This document shows, one piece after another, positions 7,577 through 10,265 of a stretch of 10,265 bases of DNA; the stretch's first letter is position 1; each line of letters starts with the position of its first letter. A model generated the notes under the pieces. That model saw only the letters and a list, made by a program, of their open reading frames with translations. It had not been told where the DNA came from and searched no databases. The position numbers were made by a program, and so were the translations under genes. The DNA is from Candidatus Margulisiibacteriota bacterium (GTDB lineage: Bacteria > Margulisbacteria > WOR-1 > XYC2-FULL-46-14 > JAHJBW01). Location of the stretch: positions 1 through 10,265 of the forward strand of contig JAHJBW010000211.1 of the NCBI GenBank assembly GCA_018813405.1, in the 5' to 3' direction.

Positions 7577-8487
7577 CCCGGATTGGCCCGCTCGATAAAA
7601 TACCTCATCATCGCGCCGTATTCTTTTTCTTTCACGCAGTCGGGATGCCTGCCCGGGTCAAAATAGTGTGACGTGACATTGGGGTCGCCGGTCTCCCATT
7701 TTTGATGGTTGCGGCATCGGCTGCGGTAATGTTCGGAAAGTGTTGAGGCCAGTCCTGAGAGCCTTTCAAAATATGCCTGCCGGTCCTTGAAATAGCCCTT
7801 CTTCACCGCCAGCTCGGCCAATCCGCTCTCTTGATAAAACCTCATGGCCCTGGCCACGGTGTCCAGGTATCCCGGCCTCTTTAATGCTAGCTCCGCCTCA
7901 GACCAGATAATTTGAGCCTCTTCTTTCCCGGCGTCATTTTGTTCAATGACACGTGAGGCATACGCGCTGGCTCTGGGAAGATCACCCTTTTTAAAAGACG
8001 CTCTGGCAGTCTCGATCAGGCTTGACCCTGGCTTGAGGCGCTGGACCTCTGCAAGCATTGCCGCATCGTTTGTGTTTGAGGCGACATAGGCCAGCTCGCT
8101 TTGGGCTGGCTCGAAATATTTTGATCCGTCCACGCACTTTTCCACGGCCGCAAGATACATTTTGGCCCTAAGGAACCTGATCTCAACCTTGAGAGGCTTA
8201 TTACTTGAAGGAGCCTTTTTCATGGCCAGGTCGGCCGCGGCCAATCCCTTTCTTAGCAGGCTTTCATTGACACAGCCGGAGGAGGAATTTTCAAACCAGG
8301 ACAGGTAGACCCTGGCCAGAAGGATATTCACCTCAAAGCCCTCGCCGTGCTGTGCTTTATATTGCAAAAGCATTTTCTCCATGGAAGAATACGAAGAAGC
8401 TCCGCTTAAAAGGGCTTTTCTTATAAAAGCAAGAGTATCGTTGTTTTTAGCCGGGGTCTTTGACCCGTTGACCTTGTCTAATGACAT
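7570..8487 (-). CDS. TPR-like helical-repeat protein of unknown function
   Basis: The 305-residue product has no signal peptide or membrane segment. Its body is helix pairs rich in small residues at TPR-like spacing: VNILLARVYLSWF (53-65), LAAADLAMKKAP (82-93), VEIRFLRAKMYLAAVEK (101-117), IETARASFKKGDLPRASAYA (158-177) and AQIIWSEAELALKRP (191-205). This suggests protein-protein binding. The C-terminal 60 residues differ and hold a Cys/His cluster (H253, C258, H261, H274, H281, C284) that could bind a metal. ATG 8487 is supported by GGAG at 8494-8497 with a 6-base spacer, the clearest Shine-Dalgarno in the window. It starts 46 bases after the thiC stop and may be transcribed with thiC. Its TAA lies inside the last codons of the convergent 964-residue gene, so the two transcripts overlap at their ends. 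The partner is unknown. Confidence 0.85.
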   Translation of the reverse strand: MSLDKVNGSKTPAKNNDTLAFIRKALLSGASSYSSMEKMLLQYKAQHGEGFEVNILLARVYLSWFENSSSGCVNESLLRKGLAAADLAMKKAPSSNKPLKVEIRFLRAKMYLAAVEKCVDGSKYFEPAQSELAYVASNTNDAAMLAEVQRLKPGSSLIETARASFKKGDLPRASAYASRVIEQNDAGKEEAQIIWSEAELALKRPGYLDTVARAMRFYQESGLAELAVKKGYFKDRQAYFERLSGLASTLSEHYRSRCRNHQKWETGDPNVTSHYFDPGRHPDCVKEKEYGAMMRYFIERANPGQ

Positions 8488-8493
8488 GCCTCA

Positions 8494-8497
8494 CTCC
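8494..8497 (-). promoter_or_regulatory. Shine-Dalgarno GGAG of the TPR-like gene
   Basis: GGAG on the minus strand, six bases before ATG 8487, fixes that start. It contrasts with thiC, thiL and the nucleotidyltransferase, which have no good ribosome site. Confidence 0.7.
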
Positions 8498-8533
8498 AAT
8501 AGATTATCGGTGACTATGGAAAAAGATTTCAGC

Positions 8534-9793
8534 TTATTTGCGGAGCGCTTCGGAGGATATCTTCATGGCGCAGAATTCGCCGCACATAGAACAAGTGTCC
8601 ATTTTGTGGGAGCGGGCTTCGAGTATCTTTCTGGCTTTTCGGGGGTCTATCGCCAGTTCAAGCTGTTTTTGCCAGTCCAGCGCCTTGCGGGCTTTGGACA
8701 TCTGAATGTCCCACTCTTTAGCGCCGGGGATACCTTTTACGATATCGGCGCAATGGGCGGCGATGCGCGAAGCCATAATACCTTCCCTTACATCTTCTGG
8801 CGTAGGGAGTCCAAGATGCTCAGTTGGAGTAACATAGCAAAGGAAATCGGCGCCGGAAGTAGCCGCCAGGGTCCCTCCAATGGCGGCCGTTATGTGGTCG
8901 TAGCCGGGGGCGACATCGGTGGGCAACGGTCCAAGAACGTAAAAAGGAGCGCCGTCGCATATCTCTTTTTGCATTTTCATCTGCGACGCTATCTGGTCAT
9001 ACGGCACATGGCCCGGGCCTTCGATGATGACCTGCACCCCTGCCTTCCAAGCCCTTTTGGTAAGACTGCCCAGGACCTTTAGCTCCTGTATCTGCGCGGG
9101 ATCTCCCGCGTCGGCAATTGACCCCGGCCGCATGCCATCGCCCAGGGACAGGGTGATGTCATACTCGCGGGAGATATCGAGCAGGCGGTCAAAATGTTCA
9201 AAGAACGGGTTTTCTTCCCTGTTCTCCAGCATCCATCGCATCATCATAGCCCCGCCACGGCTTACCACTTCCATTAAGCGGGGATGCTTTTTCAAACGGC
9301 CAACCGTTTCAAGGTTGACCCCGCAATGGATGGTCATAAAATCCACGCCTTCCCTTGCCTGCTCCTCTACTATCTCGAACATGCCTTCGGGTGTCATTTT
9401 ATTCTCTACGGCTACCTGATAGATGGGGACGGTGCCAAGGGGCAAGGGACAAGTCGCAAGGATCCTCTGGCGGATCGATCTCAGGTCGCCTCCGGTGGAA
9501 AGGTCCATCACGGCGTCGGCTTTCGCTTCCATGCAGGCAGTGAGCTTTTTCATTTCATCTTCAATGCACGGGTATTTGGCCGAAGTGCCGATGTTGGCAT
9601 TTACTTTGGTCTTGAGCCCTTTGCCTATTCCGCAGGGCTGGCAGTTCTTGTGCAGTGGGTTATATGGGATCGCGATAAGGCCCTGGGCGAGGCCCGCGCG
9701 AATTTCTTCGGCTGACCGGCCCTCTTCTTTGGCGACCAGGGACATTTGGGGGGAAATTATCCCTTTTAAAGCTTGTTCTCTTTGGGTAGACAT
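8534..9793 (-). CDS. thiC: Phosphomethylpyrimidine synthase ThiC (short form)
   Basis: ThiC is a radical-SAM enzyme that rearranges 5-aminoimidazole ribotide into hydroxymethylpyrimidine phosphate, the pyrimidine half of thiamine. The 419 residues match the short bacterial/archaeal form, without the N-terminal extension of the E. coli type. Motifs in order: GIGKGLKTKVNANIGTS, AVMDLSTGGD, GTVPIYQ, FMTIHCGV, SRGGAMMMRWM, LSLGDGMRPGSIADA, EGPGHVP, LGPLPTDVAPGYDHI, and the C-terminal cluster motif CSMCGEFC (C401, C404, C408). The cysteine spacing here is CX2CX3C, one residue shorter than the CX2CX4C usually quoted for ThiC. ATG 9793 gives the normal N-terminus; no Shine-Dalgarno precedes it, but a TATAAT does. 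The ThiC paralogue BzaF (5-hydroxybenzimidazole synthase, for cobamide lower ligands) is the main alternative. thiL in the same window favours ThiC. Confidence 0.95.
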   Translation of the reverse strand: MSTQREQALKGIISPQMSLVAKEEGRSAEEIRAGLAQGLIAIPYNPLHKNCQPCGIGKGLKTKVNANIGTSAKYPCIEDEMKKLTACMEAKADAVMDLSTGGDLRSIRQRILATCPLPLGTVPIYQVAVENKMTPEGMFEIVEEQAREGVDFMTIHCGVNLETVGRLKKHPRLMEVVSRGGAMMMRWMLENREENPFFEHFDRLLDISREYDITLSLGDGMRPGSIADAGDPAQIQELKVLGSLTKRAWKAGVQVIIEGPGHVPYDQIASQMKMQKEICDGAPFYVLGPLPTDVAPGYDHITAAIGGTLAATSGADFLCYVTPTEHLGLPTPEDVREGIMASRIAAHCADIVKGIPGAKEWDIQMSKARKALDWQKQLELAIDPRKARKILEARSHKMDTCSMCGEFCAMKISSEALRK

Positions 9794-9799
9794 ATCATA

Positions 9800-9805
9800 A
9801 TTATA
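9800..9805 (-). promoter_or_regulatory. Probable -10 box (TATAAT) of thiC
   Basis: A perfect TATAAT on the minus strand ends six bases before ATG 9793, so transcription would begin at about the A of the start codon (leaderless message). No good -35 is seen at 16-18 bases. The same geometry occurs before thiL. Confidence 0.45.
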
Positions 9806-9912
9806 ACCTATATTGGGATTTCCTACTAGGTCAGGGTATAGGTAATGATGCCGGTTTTGGCAATCGGTAAAGGTTAAGGTAGAGCTGTCTGCTTGGTTGT
9901 TGGGTTAAGTGA

Positions 9913-10213
9913 GGGGACATGGTGACCCCTTATGATCACTATTATTTGCAAGCGAACCAGGCGGGTGCGATAAAAATGTCTCGTATTTTCACAAATTTTG
10001 CTGTCGCCAATAGCACTAATGAAAAAATCTCCAATCCCTCCAATCAACGCAAATTATCACTTATCCGAAATAAAAATGTCCGGATTAGTGTCAATTTGAG
10101 CCCATTTGAGCAATAAGCGACAGGGAGCATTAGAGTAATTTGTGAAGACACAATTAGAGAGAATTGGTGTTTCCCATGAAAGATGTTTTTGCGTAGTAAA
10201 GGGTCATGATGTC
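9913..10213. mobile_element. Decayed MITE-like element with nested imperfect inverted repeats
   Basis: Nested complementary blocks in consistent order: 9916-9932 with 10197-10213 (14 of 17 positions complementary by eye), TTCACAAATT 9988-9997 with AATTTGTGAA 10137-10146 (10/10), CTGTCGC 10001-10007 with GCGACAG 10117-10123 (7/7), and CACTAAT 10014-10020 with ATTAGTG 10084-10090 (7/7). ATAAAAATGTC also occurs twice in direct orientation exactly 100 bases apart (9970-9980, 10070-10080). On the minus strand this reads GACATTTTTAT, resembling the internal end repeats I remember from IS21- and IS481-type elements. No transposase and no clean target-site duplication is visible. It could instead be one large RNA fold in a thiC leader. 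Confidence 0.45.
9970..10080. repeat. Direct repeat ATAAAAATGTC, two copies 100 bases apart
   Basis: Exact 11-base copies at 9970-9980 and 10070-10080. A repeat of this length within under 500 bases is unlikely by chance, though the AT-rich composition raises the odds. Probably part of the element that surrounds them. Confidence 0.6.
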
Positions 10214-10265
10214 ATGAGAAAGATCATTACCTGTTTTTCATTGTTGACATCTCCCCCCCTCATCA

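Larger units (their letters stand above)
9794..10265. other. 472-base non-coding stretch upstream of thiC
   Basis: No convincing gene. A 65-codon plus-strand frame (9919-10116) lies wholly inside the inverted-repeat element and has no family resemblance I can see. I looked on the minus strand for the TPP riboswitch signatures (CUGAGA and the downstream ACCUGAUCUGGAUAAUGCC-like box) and found neither. The stretch holds the thiC -10 box at its left end, a decayed inverted-repeat element (about 9913-10213), and a C7 run at 10253-10259 just before the window edge. A gene upstream of thiC may begin outside the window. Confidence 0.6.

Noticed and set aside
8381..9082. Plus-strand open frame of 233 codons
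   Set aside because: It lies antisense to thiC and the TPR-like gene, both supported by clear protein motifs or a good ribosome site. Its translation has no recognisable motif; GC-rich thiC codons leave the opposite strand open.
9919..10116. Plus-strand 65-codon frame upstream of thiC
   Set aside because: It starts inside one arm of the inverted-repeat element and ends before the other. No Shine-Dalgarno and no recognisable protein; probably incidental.
9841..10231. Outer inverted pair GGTAATGAT (9841-9849) / ATCATTACC (10223-10231) as the true element ends
   Set aside because: The distances from these blocks to the next inner pair differ greatly on the two sides (75 versus 18 bases), and a 9-base match is not rare over this length, so I did not extend the element to them.

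Overview
The window reads as bacterial chromosome from an uncultured, probably anaerobic lineage. It holds six protein-coding genes at high density, including a short-form ThiC of the kind common in anaerobes. It also has GC-rich palindromic repeats (CCTGCC...GGCAGG flanked by TTTGGATTT-type AT-rich stretches) of a sort I associate with genomes of uncultured phyla such as Omnitrophota or Margulisbacteria. That phylum guess is weak. No rRNA, tRNA, CRISPR array, intact transposase or phage gene is visible.

Layout. (1) 12-956, minus: thiL (thiamine-monophosphate kinase), broken near its 5' end by an in-frame TAG and carrying two palindromic sequences inside its reading frame. (2) 964-2217, minus: sugar-nucleotidyltransferase with a left-handed beta-helix tail. 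(3) 2214-4571, minus: a 785-residue protein of unknown function. Genes 3, 2 and 1 follow one another on the minus strand with a 4-base ATGA overlap and then a 7-base gap, so they probably form one transcript. (4) 4572-4681: a 110-base divergent regulatory region. (5) 4682-7576, plus: a 964-residue protein of unknown function that is clearly a paralogue of gene 3 and has a textbook EF-hand calcium loop near its N-terminus. (6) 7570-8487, minus: a helical-repeat (TPR-like) protein that overlaps the 3' end of gene 5 by 7 bases. (7) 8534-9793, minus: thiC, 46 bases upstream of gene 6. (8) 9794-10265: a 472-base stretch without a convincing gene; it contains a decayed inverted-repeat element.

How the genes may work together. 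ThiC makes the pyrimidine moiety of thiamine and ThiL does the last kinase step to thiamine diphosphate, so the outer genes belong to one pathway. Both have a TATAAT box ending six bases before their ATG, which suggests leaderless transcripts, and I find no TPP riboswitch upstream of thiC. Between them sits a pair of divergently transcribed large paralogues. This is the least explained part of the window and the best candidate for an undescribed system. One paralogue is translationally coupled to the nucleotidyltransferase, and the other converges with the TPR-like gene. The paralogues look visibly lower in GC than thiC and the TPR-like gene, which fits a separately acquired or fast-evolving insert between thiamine genes. 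I could not assign them a function.
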